64,000 nucleotides of DNA from Rhodobiaceae bacterium UBA7804 (GTDB taxonomy: Bacteria; Pseudomonadota; Alphaproteobacteria; Parvibaculales; Parvibaculaceae), in NCBI GenBank assembly GCA_002480495.1, contig DLCG01000004.1:124001-188000 (forward strand), given 5' to 3'. The notes below the pieces were generated by a model that saw nothing but the letters and a program-made list of their open reading frames with translations, had not been told where the DNA came from and did no database searches. How positions within the stretch are numbered: position 1 is the first letter of the stretch; each line of letters begins with the position of its first letter. Shown here in pieces: positions 55,558-64,000 of this stretch. Made by a program: the position numbers and the translations under genes.

Positions 55558-56061
55558 TTACTTTTTTGCCGCGACGGCGGCGAGCACCTTCGTCTTCACC
55601 GATGGCGGAACGAAGGGCGTGATGTCGCCGCCCATGGACGCGATCTGGCGGACCAGCGTCGAGGAAATGAACTGCGTCTCCGGCGAGGCGGCAAGAAAGA
55701 CCGTCTCGACATGCGGGTTCATGACGCGGTTCATGCCGACCATCTGCGTCTCGTATTCGAAATCGACCGCGCCGCGCAATCCGCGAATGATGACATTGGC
55801 ACCGTGATCGTCCGCCGCATTGACGACGAGGCCGGAAAAGGAGGCGGTCGAAATCTTCGAGCCGACTTCCTTTGCGATAGGCCCCGCCTCCGCCTCGATC
55901 AGCGCGAAACGCTCCTCCAGCGAGATGAGCGGCTGCTTGGTGGCGTTGATGCCGATCGCGACCACGAGATGATCGACGAGCTTCAATGCCCGGCGGATCA
56001 CATCGAGATGGCCGTTGGTCATCGGATCGAAAGTGCCGGGATAGAGACCGACGCGCGCCAT
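55558..56061 (-). CDS. coaD: Pantetheine-phosphate adenylyltransferase
   Basis: The 167-residue nucleotidyltransferase performs the penultimate step of CoA synthesis. GLYPGTFDPMTNGHLDVIRR has the TxGH adenylyl-transfer motif; VVAIGINATKQPLIS, RGLRGAVDFEYETQM and SSTLVRQIASMGGDI are the remaining conserved blocks. AGGAG precedes the ATG. It starts eight bases after the gyrA stop, so it is in the gyrA unit, a known alphaproteobacterial linkage. Confidence 0.95.
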   Translation of the reverse strand: MARVGLYPGTFDPMTNGHLDVIRRALKLVDHLVVAIGINATKQPLISLEERFALIEAEAGPIAKEVGSKISTASFSGLVVNAADDHGANVIIRGLRGAVDFEYETQMVGMNRVMNPHVETVFLAASPETQFISSTLVRQIASMGGDITPFVPPSVKTKVLAAVAAKK

Positions 56062-56069
56062 GCCCTCTC

Positions 56070-58925
56070 CTATTCTTCTTCCGAGCCGTTTTCGCCCGTC
56101 TCCTCGACGCGCTCGACGGAAACGACGCGCTCGTCGGGCGCCGTGCGGAAAATGGTGACGCCCTGGGTCGCACGGCCCGCGGCGCGGACATCGTCCACCG
56201 GGCAGCGGATCAACTGGCCGGCATCCGTCACCAGCATGATCTGATCCTGAACCTCGACCGGGAAGGAAGCGACCAGCTTGCCGTTTCTCGGCGTAACGGC
56301 CATGGCGATGATGCCCTTGCCGCCGCGTCCGGACGTCCGGTAGTCGTAGGACGAGGAGCGCTTGCCGAAACCCCGTTCGCTGACGGTGAGGACGAATTGC
56401 TCCTTCGCGCCAAGCTCCGTATAGCGCTCGGTCGAAAGCGTGAGCTCGTCTCCCGCCTCCTCCTCGCCATCCTCCGGTTCGGCGACTTCCACATCCGGCT
56501 CGTCGGCCTCGCCCGACGCGGCCCGGCGCATGGCGGCAGCCTGCTTCAGATAGGCGCGCGCTTCCGCCGGAGTGACGTCGACATGGCGCATGATGCTCAT
56601 GCCGATCAGCGTATCGCCGTCGCCGAGACGAATGCCGCGAACGCCGGTGGAACTGCGGCCGGAGAAGACGCGCACTTCCGTGACCGGGAAACGGATGCAG
56701 CGGCCGTCCGCCGTGGTCAGCAGCACATCGTCGTCTTCAGTGCAGATCTGAACGCCGATGATCGAGTCGCCCGCGTCGTCGCCCTCGAACTTCATCGCGA
56801 TCTTGCCGTTGCGGTTGATCTGTACGAAGTCGGAGAGCTTGTTGCGGCGGACATTGCCGCTCTTGGTCGCGAACATCACATGGAGGCTGTCCCAGCTCTC
56901 CTCGTCTTCCGGCAGCGGCATGACGGTGGTGATGTATTCGCCCTGCTGAAGCGGCAGGATGTTGATCATCGCCTTGCCGCGCGCCTGGGGCGTCGATTGC
57001 GGCAGACGCCAGACCTTCAGCTTGTAGACCATGCCGATCGAGGAGAAGAAGAGCATGGGCGTATGCGTATTCGCCACGAAAAGACGGGTGACGAAATCCT
57101 CGTCCTTGGTCGACATGCCGGAGCGGCCCTTCCCGCCACGGCGCTGCGCACGGTAGGTCGAGAGCGGCACGCGCTTGATGTAGCCCTGATGGCTCACCGT
57201 GACGACCATGTCCTCGCGCTGGATGAGGTCCTCGTCCTCGAACTCGCCTTCCGCTTCCGTGATCTCGGTGCGGCGCGGCGTGGCGAACTCGTTCTTAACG
57301 GCGGTGAGTTCATCGCGCATGATCTGCAGCACGCGGTCGCGCGAACGGAGAATGTCGAGATAGTCCTCGATCTTCTCGCCGAGACCCTTCAACTCGTCGC
57401 CGATCTCGTCGCGGCCAAGCGCGGTAAGACGCTGCAGGCGCAGGTCGAGGATCGCCCTCGCCTGCTCTTCCGACATGCGGATAGTGCCGTCATCCGCGAG
57501 GCGGTGGCGCGGGTCGTCGATCAGCGCGATGAGCGGCGCGATATCGGCGGCGGGCCAGTCACGCGACATCAAGGCCTCGCGCGCGGCGGACGGATCGGGC
57601 GCGGTACGGATGAGCTTGATCACTTCGTCGATATTCGCGACGGCAATGGCAAGACCGACCAGCACGTGCGCACGGTCGCGCGCCTTGGCGAGTTCGAACT
57701 TGGTGCGCCGGGAAATCACTTCCTCGCGGAAGCGGACGAAGATTTCCAGCAGCTGCTTGAGGTTCATCAGCTCCGGCCGCCCGTGATCGAGCGCGAGCAT
57801 GTTGCAGCCGAAGCTCGTCTGCAGCGGCGAGTAGCGATAGAGCTGGTTCAGAACGACATCGGGAACGGCGTCGCGGCGGAGTTCGACCACGACGCGCATG
57901 CCGTTGCGGTCGGACTCGTCGCGCAGATCGCCGATGCCCTCGATGCGCTTCTCGCGCACGAGCTCGGCGATCTTCTCGACCATCGACGCCTTGTTCACCT
58001 GATAGGGAATTTCGGTGATGATGAGGGCCTGGCGGTCCTTGCGCACTTCCTCGATATCGACACGGCCACGCACCACGACGGAGCCGCGCCCCGTGTGATA
58101 GGCCGAACGCGCGCCTTGACGGCCGAGCATGATGCCGCCTGTCGGGAAATCCGGCGCGGGCACATATTCGATCAGTTCGTCGATGGTGATGGACGGATTG
58201 TCGATCAGCGCGATGCAGGCATCCACCACTTCGCCGAGATTGTGCGGCGGGATATTGGTTGCCATACCGACGGCAATGCCGTTCGCGCCATTGACCAGGA
58301 GGTTCGGCAATTCGGCCGGAAGGACGACCGGCTCCCTTTCGGTGCCGTCGTAATTGTCCTTGAAGTCGATCGTATTCTTGTCGATGTCCTTCAGCAGCGA
58401 ATGCGCGGACTTCGCCATACGAACTTCGGTATAACGCATCGCGGCGGGCGGATCGCCGTCGACCGAGCCGAAATTGCCCTGACCGTCGAGCAGCGGCAGG
58501 CGCATGGAGAAATCCTGCGCCATGCGCACCAGCGCGTCATAAATCGACTGGTCGCCATGCGGGTGATACTTACCGATGACATCGCCGACCACGCGGGCCG
58601 ACTTGCGATAGGGCTTGTTCCAGTCGTAGCCATTCTCGTTCATCGAGAACAGAATGCGGCGATGGACGGGCTTCAAGCCGTCCCGCGCATCGGGCAGCGC
58701 GCGGCTCACGATCACGCTCATCGCGTAATCGAGATAGGAGCTGCGCATCTCCTCTTCGATGGAAATGGGCGCGACGTCGCGCTCCGGCGGCGGACCGCCA
58801 GCCGAAGAACCGCCCGTGCCGCCGGGCGGCATATCGCCCGAGCCGTTCAGGCCGTCGCCCATGCCGGTATCGTCGCCCGGGCCCGGCTCATCACCCGGAA
58901 TGTCGCTGTCTTGCGTGTCCGACAA
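56070..58925 (-). CDS. gyrA: DNA gyrase subunit A
   Basis: A 951-residue GyrA with catalytic Tyr165 in [10 protein letters not shown] and the GyrA-box QRRGGKG in the C-terminal pinwheel (the box distinguishes it from ParC). The N-terminus is extended by about 45 Gly/Asp/Pro-rich residues before [17 protein letters not shown]. The quinolone region reads [19 protein letters not shown]: the residue equal to E. coli Ser83 is Gln126, and Asp87 is conserved (Asp130). An acidic insert lies in the C-terminal domain ([17 protein letters not shown]). First gene of the coaD-ppi-queA-tgt row. Confidence 0.96.
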   Translation of the reverse strand: MSDTQDSDIPGDEPGPGDDTGMGDGLNGSGDMPPGGTGGSSAGGPPPERDVAPISIEEEMRSSYLDYAMSVIVSRALPDARDGLKPVHRRILFSMNENGYDWNKPYRKSARVVGDVIGKYHPHGDQSIYDALVRMAQDFSMRLPLLDGQGNFGSVDGDPPAAMRYTEVRMAKSAHSLLKDIDKNTIDFKDNYDGTEREPVVLPAELPNLLVNGANGIAVGMATNIPPHNLGEVVDACIALIDNPSITIDELIEYVPAPDFPTGGIMLGRQGARSAYHTGRGSVVVRGRVDIEEVRKDRQALIITEIPYQVNKASMVEKIAELVREKRIEGIGDLRDESDRNGMRVVVELRRDAVPDVVLNQLYRYSPLQTSFGCNMLALDHGRPELMNLKQLLEIFVRFREEVISRRTKFELAKARDRAHVLVGLAIAVANIDEVIKLIRTAPDPSAAREALMSRDWPAADIAPLIALIDDPRHRLADDGTIRMSEEQARAILDLRLQRLTALGRDEIGDELKGLGEKIEDYLDILRSRDRVLQIMRDELTAVKNEFATPRRTEITEAEGEFEDEDLIQREDMVVTVSHQGYIKRVPLSTYRAQRRGGKGRSGMSTKDEDFVTRLFVANTHTPMLFFSSIGMVYKLKVWRLPQSTPQARGKAMINILPLQQGEYITTVMPLPEDEESWDSLHVMFATKSGNVRRNKLSDFVQINRNGKIAMKFEGDDAGDSIIGVQICTEDDDVLLTTADGRCIRFPVTEVRVFSGRSSTGVRGIRLGDGDTLIGMSIMRHVDVTPAEARAYLKQAAAMRRAASGEADEPDVEVAEPEDGEEEAGDELTLSTERYTELGAKEQFVLTVSERGFGKRSSSYDYRTSGRGGKGIIAMAVTPRNGKLVASFPVEVQDQIMLVTDAGQLIRCPVDDVRAAGRATQGVTIFRTAPDERVVSVERVEETGENGSEEE

Positions 58926-59173
58926 GTCTTTTTCTGGCTGTTGCGGAACGCTGCCGCCACGGCTTCGGGAGCCCGGCGCGCATCGCCCTGAAGGAACGAA
59001 AAAGAGGTCATCCGGCAGGCGCCGAATCCCTCTCGTTTACTGCCCGCAAGATTACCATTCCCGCCCCGTCACGGCAACTTCAAACGCGCTTTGCCTGTGC
59101 CTGTAACACGCTGAAATATAAGCGAAAATTCGGGCTGAAAGATTGCTTTCGGAACGCCCTGGCGGCGCCCCCT

Positions 59174-60043
59174 TCATTCCAGGCGAAAGAGGATCGCGGT
59201 GGCGTCGTCATGACGCTTGAAACGTGGCCAGGAAAGGCAGTCCGGATCATCCACCGCCTCGATGTGACGGATCTCCGCGATGATCGATCTGAGCCCGCCC
59301 ATGACCGCGCGGCGCACCAGCGTCGCCGGGTCGAGACGGTGATAGTCAAAGACGATGGAGCCGAACCCATCGCTGAAGAGAAGACCGGTAACGGCGCGCG
59401 GGAGCGGGATTTCCCAGTGGCGCATATGGGCCGCGGCTTCCGGATCGATGCCGAGAATCCAGTAGCCCTCGGGCGTGTTCTGCCTGCGGCGATTGTCGCG
59501 CAGATAGTCCATGACGGCTGCGTTCTCGAAGGGCCGCTCGCCGGGCGCGAGCGCCTCGATCAACTCGGCCGTGCGGCTCATGGCGCGCGCCTCGCGCGAA
59601 GTGTGCTTCACGCCATAGACATGCGCCTCCTCGCTCTCGTCCTCGAGCAGGATGAGGCCGCAATCGGCGAAGTTGCCGCAGACGAGTTTTGCTTCGTCCG
59701 CATGCCCCTTCCCAACATGAATGAGCGCCATCGCCGCGCTCGGCCATTCGTGGCGGCCATTCGGCTCGCGCAGCTTCTGCTGAGCGAAACGGAGGGAGAG
59801 CGTTTCCATGGTGAAGCGGACGAGGCCCTGAAGGTCGGAGCCATAGCGCGCGGCATTGGCCTCGAAGAGCGTACTCGCCTCGTTGGCGAGCCAGTGCGCG
59901 CCCGTCTCGTTGCCGATGAGCGGCCCGTCCGCGACATCCGTCGCACCGTCGATCACCCAGGCATTGGCACTGGTGTGTCCAAAGGCGTCTTCATTGGCCT
60001 TTTCGGAGCCGGGATCTGTCAGCGTTTCAAGGATGCGGAGCAT
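59174..60043 (-). CDS. PP2C-like serine/threonine phosphatase
   Basis: A 289-residue protein with PP2C-type features: SEKANEDAFG near the start, AWVIDGATDVADGPL with the metal-binding DG, GLLFSDGFGSIVFDY, and a C-terminal HDDATAILFRLE. It lacks the large family's classical spacing in places, as do other bacterial stand-alone members, and has no regulatory extension. The ATG at 60043 was chosen over a GTG/ATG seven codons earlier on family grounds; SD is weak in both. It lies between gyrA and ssb on the same strand. Confidence 0.75.
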   Translation of the reverse strand: MLRILETLTDPGSEKANEDAFGHTSANAWVIDGATDVADGPLIGNETGAHWLANEASTLFEANAARYGSDLQGLVRFTMETLSLRFAQQKLREPNGRHEWPSAAMALIHVGKGHADEAKLVCGNFADCGLILLEDESEEAHVYGVKHTSREARAMSRTAELIEALAPGERPFENAAVMDYLRDNRRRQNTPEGYWILGIDPEAAAHMRHWEIPLPRAVTGLLFSDGFGSIVFDYHRLDPATLVRRAVMGGLRSIIAEIRHIEAVDDPDCLSWPRFKRHDDATAILFRLE

Positions 60044-60094
60044 GGATGCGAGGCTACACCACACACCCGAACCGAAAAATGACCTCAGGCCGGA

Positions 60095-60568
60095 TCAGAA
60101 CGGGATTTCGTCGTCGAGGTCCTGGGAGAAGCTGCCGCGGGACGAGCCGCCGCCACCGCCGCCGCCGAAATCGTCCGAGCCGCCATAATCACCGCCGCCC
60201 GAGGAACCGCCGCCCGAGCGGCCATCCAGCATGGTGAGGGTCGAGTTGAAGCCCTGCAGCACGACTTCCGTCGAATAGCGCTCCTGGCCGGACTGATCGG
60301 TCCACTTGCGCGTCTGGAGCGCGCCTTCGATATAGACCTTGGCGCCCTTCTTCAGATACTGCTCGATGACCTTGCAGAGGCCTTCGTTGAAGACAACAAC
60401 GCGGTGCCACTCGGTCTTTTCGCGGCGCTCGCCCGTGTTCTTGTCGCGCCAGCTCTCCGAGGTCGCGATGCGCAGATTGGCAATGGGGCGACCGTCCTGC
60501 GTGCGGCGAATTTCCGGGTCGGCGCCCAGATTGCCGATCAGGATGACCTTGTTGACGCTGCCTGCCAT
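60095..60568 (-). CDS. ssb: Single-stranded DNA-binding protein
   Basis: A 157-residue SSB: OB-fold residues 1-110 ([21 protein letters not shown], then [21 protein letters not shown]), Gly-rich linker with many GGG and Ser/Asp repeats, and the acidic tip DLDDEIPF that binds repair partners. It coats ssDNA in replication and repair. Its start is 94 bases downstream of the small coiled-coil gene on the same strand, whose promoter carries a LexA site, so SOS co-regulation is possible. In E. coli ssb and uvrA are also divergent. Confidence 0.95.
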   Translation of the reverse strand: MAGSVNKVILIGNLGADPEIRRTQDGRPIANLRIATSESWRDKNTGERREKTEWHRVVVFNEGLCKVIEQYLKKGAKVYIEGALQTRKWTDQSGQERYSTEVVLQGFNSTLTMLDGRSGGGSSGGGDYGGSDDFGGGGGGGSSRGSFSQDLDDEIPF

Positions 60569-60661
60569 GATTTTCTCGCCTCGCGCTGGAATTTGTCTCT
60601 GCGCCGGACCCTAGCCGCCGCAGCAGCCCCAAGCCAGCACCTCAGTCAAAAAAGCTGTGGA

Positions 60662-60889
60662 TCAAACAATGAATGAGATAGCGCCAAACAACAGGCCTAA
60701 GCCCACAACCATCATCGCTCCAAACTGCAAAGTCTGGTGCGCAAGCGCTATGCGCAAGTCTTCCCTGGTGACGAGGTCGGAAATGATCATGTCTCGTGCA
60801 AGCCTGGCATGTTCATCGGCGAGCTGCTTCGAAGAGCCAGCCGACTGAAGCCTCTCGGAATAGCCCAACGTATCAAAACTCAGTCCCAT
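60662..60889 (-). CDS. Small SOS-linked coiled-coil/membrane protein (DUF1640-like)
   Basis: A 75-residue protein: SFDTLGYSERLQSAGSSKQL, then a helical EHARLARDMIISDLVTREDL stretch, and a C-terminal hydrophobic helix LQFGAMMVVGLGLLFGAISF. The start FDTLxYxxxLxxAG recalls DUF1640/CCDC90-type proteins. ATG at 60889 follows a GGGG five bases upstream. A LexA-type site ends 29 bases upstream, and ssb follows. It lies in the ssb-uvrA gap. A role as a small SOS effector is inference. The same frame continues open antisense to uvrA, but that is a shadow. Confidence 0.6.
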   Translation of the reverse strand: MGLSFDTLGYSERLQSAGSSKQLADEHARLARDMIISDLVTREDLRIALAHQTLQFGAMMVVGLGLLFGAISFIV

Positions 60890-60917
60890 CTGTCCCCGCC
60901 TCTCGAAATACCCATTT

Positions 60918-60932
60918 GTTCTTATTATGTTC
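60918..60932. promoter_or_regulatory. LexA (SOS) box
   Basis: GTTC at 60918-60921 and GTTC at 60929-60932 are separated by seven bases (TTATTAT), exactly the GTTC-N7-GTTC form known for LexA of many Alphaproteobacteria. It sits between the divergent small gene (start 29 bases away) and uvrA (start 186 bases away). Candidate -10-like TATTAT overlaps its centre. It could control the small gene with ssb, uvrA, or both. Confidence 0.72.
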
Positions 60933-61117
60933 TCACAACACAAAAACTGCGGCAAGATATTTCCATAGCGTATGATTCTTTCATCTAGCCGCTTCCTGAC
61001 CCTTGAAGCCGCATCCGCCGCCCTACATACATGAAGCCTGAGACCAAGCCTCAATCTCCTGTACCCGATGACGCGCGCCGCCGACACGGCCGACCGCGCC
61101 CGTAAGAGTTCCGGCCT

Positions 61118-64000
61118 ATGAGCACCTCCACGAAGAAGCAAGCTGCCGACACACAGAACCGCTTCATCCGCGTCACCGGCGCGCGCGAGCACAATCTGCG
61201 CAACGTGAGCGTGGAACTGCCGCGCGACGAGCTGATCGTGATTACCGGGCTGTCGGGCTCCGGCAAGTCGTCGCTTGCCTTCGACACGATCTATGCCGAG
61301 GGGCAGCGGCGCTATGTGGAGAGCCTGTCGGCCTATGCGCGGCAGTTCCTCGAAATGATGCAGAAGCCGGATGTCGATCAGATCGACGGCCTCTCGCCAG
61401 CGATCTCGATCGAACAGAAGACGACCTCCCGCAACCCGCGCTCGACGGTCGGCACCGTCACCGAAATCTACGACTACATGCGCCTCCTCTGGGCGCGCAT
61501 CGGCGTGCCCTACTCGCCCGCGACGGGACTTCCCATCGAGAGCCAGACCGTGACGCAAATGGTCGACCGCGTGATGGCATTGCCGGAAGGCACGCGGCTC
61601 TATCTGATGGCGCCGATCATTCGCGGCCGCAAGGGCGAGTACCGCAAGGAATTCGCGGAACTGCAGAAGAAGGGCTTCCAGCGCGTGAAGGTGGACGGCA
61701 CCTTCCACGAGATCGCCGACGTGCCCGCGCTCAACAAGAAGCTGAAACACGATATCGACGTTGTGGTCGACCGTATCGTCGTGCGCGACGATCTGGGCAA
61801 CCGGCTGGCGGACAGTTTCGAGATCGCGCTCGACCTCGCCGATGGCATCGCCGTGATCGAGATGGCCGATGCGAAGGATGGCAAGGACGCGGAGCGCATC
61901 ATCTTTTCCTCGCGCTTCGCCTGCCCCGTTTCGGGCTTCACCATCGACGAGATAGAGCCCAGGCTCTTCTCGTTCAACAATCCGTTCGGCGCATGCCCCG
62001 CCTGCGACGGCCTCGGCACGCAGTTCTACATGGACCCGGACCTCGTCGTGCCGGACCCCGGCCTGTCGCTGAAGAAGGGCGCGATTGCGCCCTGGTCGCG
62101 CTCGACCTCGCCCTACTACACGCAGACGCTTCAGGCGCTGGCGAAACAATACAAGTTCTCGATGACCGCGCCCTGGTCGCAACTGCCGGAGGAAGCGCAG
62201 AACGTCATCCTTTACGGCTCCGGCGAAGAGGTCGTGACCTTCGCCTATGACGACGGCATGCGCTCCTACAAGACGAAGAAGCCGTTCGAAGGCGTGATCC
62301 CGAACCTCGAACGGCGCTGGCGCGAAACGGACAGCGCCTGGGCACGCGAGGAGATCGAGCGCTATCAGGGCATCACCGATTGTGAGGATTGCGGCGGCTA
62401 CCGCCTGAAGCCCGAAGCGCTCGCCGTGAAGATCGCCGGACTCCATGTCGGCCAGGTTTCGCAGATGTCGATCCGCGAGGCGGATGCCTGGTTCCGCGAT
62501 CTCAACCAGCACCTCACCGCCAAGCAGAACGAGATTGCCGGGCGCGTCCTGAAGGAAATCCGCGAGCGGTTGCACTTCCTCAACAATGTCGGCCTGGACT
62601 ACCTGACGCTGTCTCGCAACTCCGGCACGCTGTCGGGCGGCGAAAGCCAGCGCATCCGGCTTGCCTCGCAGATCGGTTCGGGTCTCACCGGCGTTCTCTA
62701 TGTGCTGGACGAACCCTCCATCGGTCTTCACCAGCGCGACAATGACCGCCTGCTCGAAACGCTGAAGCGGCTGCGCGATCTCGGCAATACGGTGATCGTG
62801 GTCGAGCATGACGAGGATGCGATCCGCACGGCTGACCATGTCGTTGACATGGGACCCGGCGCCGGCGTTCACGGCGGCCGCGTGGTGGCCGAAGGCAAGC
62901 CCGAAGACATCATGGGCAACCCCGAAAGCCTTACGGGGCAATATCTCACCGGCTTCCTGCAGGTGCCTGTGCCCGACGAACGGCGCCAGGGCAACGGCAA
63001 GTGGATCAAGATCACCGGCGCGAAGGAGAACAACCTGAAGGATGTGACGGCGGAAATTCCGCTCGGCACCTTCACCTGCGTGACGGGCGTGTCGGGCGGC
63101 GGCAAGTCCACCCTGCTGATCGAGACAATCTACAAGGCGGTGGCGCGCCGCCTCAACAACTCGCGCGAGCATCCCGGCGCCTTCGACGAGATCTTCGGCC
63201 TCGAACATCTCGACAAGATCATCGACATCGACCAGTCGCCGATCGGGCGCACGCCGCGCTCGAACCCGGCGACCTATACCGGCGCCTTCACTTTCATTCG
63301 CGACTGGTTCGCCGAACTGCCGGAGGCCCGCGCGCGCGGCTACAAGCCCGGCCGTTTCTCCTTCAACGTGAAGGGCGGGCGCTGCGAAGTCTGCCAGGGC
63401 GACGGCGTCATCAAGATCGAGATGCACTTCCTGCCCGACGTCTATGTGGAATGCGACGCCTGTCACGGGCATCGCTACAACCGCGAGACGCTGGAAGTGA
63501 AGTTCAAGGACAAATCGATCGCCGATGTGCTGGAGATGACGGTCGACGAGGCCGCATCTTTCTTCAAGGCCGTGCCCGCCGTGCGCGACAAGATGGAAGT
63601 GCTGCAGCGCGTCGGCCTCGGCTACATCAAGGTCGGTCAGCAGGCGACGACGCTTTCGGGCGGCGAGGCGCAGCGCGTGAAACTCGCCAAGGAATTGTCG
63701 AAGCGGGCGACCGGACGCACGATCTACATTCTGGACGAGCCGACGACCGGCCTGCACTTCCACGACGTCGCGAAACTGCTCGAGGTGCTGCACGAACTCG
63801 TGGACAGCGGCAACACGGTGGTGGTGATCGAGCACAATCTCGAAGTCATCAAGACGGCCGACTGGATCATCGATCTCGGTCCGGAAGGCGGCGATGGCGG
63901 CGGCGAGATCGTCGCCTCGGGTACGCCTGAGGAGGTGGCGGCCGAACCGCGCTCCTATACCGGCCAGTACCTGAAGACACTGTTCAAGCGCCGGCCCGGC
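61118..64000 (+). CDS. uvrA: Excinuclease ABC subunit A (3' end cut by the window)
   Basis: 961 codons are present from ATG to the window's end, near the full family length. The two ABC-ATPase halves show [14 protein letters not shown] and [14 protein letters not shown]alker [17 protein letters not shown] and [15 protein letters not shown] signatures, [11 protein letters not shown] and [11 protein letters not shown]alker B. Zinc modules include [14 protein letters not shown], and CEVCQGDG with CDACHG. The first finger reads ACPVSGF, lacking the second Cys of that pair. UvrA finds bulky DNA lesions; Mfd, also in this window, recruits it. Confidence 0.96.
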   Translation, partial: MSTSTKKQAADTQNRFIRVTGAREHNLRNVSVELPRDELIVITGLSGSGKSSLAFDTIYAEGQRRYVESLSAYARQFLEMMQKPDVDQIDGLSPAISIEQKTTSRNPRSTVGTVTEIYDYMRLLWARIGVPYSPATGLPIESQTVTQMVDRVMALPEGTRLYLMAPIIRGRKGEYRKEFAELQKKGFQRVKVDGTFHEIADVPALNKKLKHDIDVVVDRIVVRDDLGNRLADSFEIALDLADGIAVIEMADAKDGKDAERIIFSSRFACPVSGFTIDEIEPRLFSFNNPFGACPACDGLGTQFYMDPDLVVPDPGLSLKKGAIAPWSRSTSPYYTQTLQALAKQYKFSMTAPWSQLPEEAQNVILYGSGEEVVTFAYDDGMRSYKTKKPFEGVIPNLERRWRETDSAWAREEIERYQGITDCEDCGGYRLKPEALAVKIAGLHVGQVSQMSIREADAWFRDLNQHLTAKQNEIAGRVLKEIRERLHFLNNVGLDYLTLSRNSGTLSGGESQRIRLASQIGSGLTGVLYVLDEPSIGLHQRDNDRLLETLKRLRDLGNTVIVVEHDEDAIRTADHVVDMGPGAGVHGGRVVAEGKPEDIMGNPESLTGQYLTGFLQVPVPDERRQGNGKWIKITGAKENNLKDVTAEIPLGTFTCVTGVSGGGKSTLLIETIYKAVARRLNNSREHPGAFDEIFGLEHLDKIIDIDQSPIGRTPRSNPATYTGAFTFIRDWFAELPEARARGYKPGRFSFNVKGGRCEVCQGDGVIKIEMHFLPDVYVECDACHGHRYNRETLEVKFKDKSIADVLEMTVDEAASFFKAVPAVRDKMEVLQRVGLGYIKVGQQATTLSGGEAQRVKLAKELSKRATGRTIYILDEPTTGLHFHDVAKLLEVLHELVDSGNTVVVIEHNLEVIKTADWIIDLGPEGGDGGGEIVASGTPEEVAAEPRSYTGQYLKTLFKRRPG

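Noticed and set aside
55986..58991. 1001-residue open frame opposite gyrA
   Set aside because: Antisense shadow of gyrA, whose motifs are intact; composition is extreme in Arg, Asp and His and no domain is visible.
60662..63835. 1057-residue open frame on the minus strand across uvrA
   Set aside because: It is antisense to the conserved uvrA with unnatural His/Arg/Val-rich composition; only its last 75 codons look like a protein. The open frame follows from GC-rich codon use.

Overview
The window is ordinary chromosome of a GC-rich alphaproteobacterium. The evidence is the minus-strand order gyrA-coaD-cyclophilin-cyclophilin-queA-tgt, a LexA site of the alphaproteobacterial GTTC-N7-GTTC type, an IalB-family protein, an SdhE-mfd pair, and many acyl-CoA enzymes. 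A marine or soil Rhizobiales/Parvibaculum-like lineage is my best guess, from gene content only. I saw no insertion sequence, integrase, phage gene, CRISPR array or rRNA. One tRNA gene (Lys, anticodon TTT) is present. Genes are tightly packed; only 48141-48512 is a gap longer than 300 bases.

Layout. 1-4.9 kb: the end of an MFS transporter, a malyl-CoA-lyase-like enzyme, an Old Yellow Enzyme, HspQ, a hexapeptide acyltransferase and an IalB protein. 5.1-8.5 kb: a peptide-binding protein and a FadL-type outer-membrane channel. 8.5-14.7 kb: a lipid/acyl-CoA block (nitronate monooxygenase, two acyl-CoA ligases, a histidine phosphatase, a CaiB-type racemase/CoA-transferase). 14.7-16.9 kb: a PutP sodium/proline symporter with three very small membrane proteins around it. 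17-19.6 kb: an SDR, a DsbA/FrnE-like oxidoreductase, a membrane protein resembling styrene-oxide isomerase, and a lipoprotein. 19.6-26.4 kb: mfd, sdhE, recG and a DUF502 protein. 26.5-32.2 kb: a three-gene module (DUF7064-like, APH-like phosphotransferase, DUF6285-like), a PAS protein, and an MBOAT/SGNH acetylation pair. 32.3-38.3 kb: an SCP2-type thiolase with an HMG-CoA-synthase/OB-fold fusion, an orphan CHASE4 histidine kinase, and a TPR-SPOR protein. 38.5-45.6 kb: glmS, glmU, galE, cysNC, cysD. 45.7-52 kb: carbonic anhydrase, a RodZ-like protein, tandem Rnk/GreA-C-like proteins, a GFA protein, a DUF1993-like protein, a sulfotransferase and tRNA-Lys. 52.1-64 kb: tgt, queA, two cyclophilins, coaD, gyrA, a PP2C-like phosphatase, ssb, a small membrane protein and the divergent uvrA, which runs off the window.

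How the genes fit together. FadL, the CoA ligases, the racemase, the thiolase pair, the lyase and the nitronate monooxygenase suggest a lifestyle using lipids or other hydrophobic acids. GlmS/GlmU/GalE supply sugar nucleotides for the envelope. CysD/CysNC make APS and PAPS, and the sulfotransferase could use PAPS. UvrA, Mfd, RecG, Ssb and GyrA cover DNA repair and topology, and a LexA site sits between uvrA and a small gene upstream of ssb.

The most interesting items are: a 32-residue membrane ORF coupled to putP by an ATGA overlap; two small CVW-motif membrane proteins flanking putP; a LexA-controlled small coiled-coil/membrane protein in the ssb-uvrA gap; a thiolase/HMGCS-OB-fold pair in which the HMGCS nucleophile is not a cysteine; a Tgt that lacks most canonical zinc ligands; and a terminator-like hairpin in the cysD leader.
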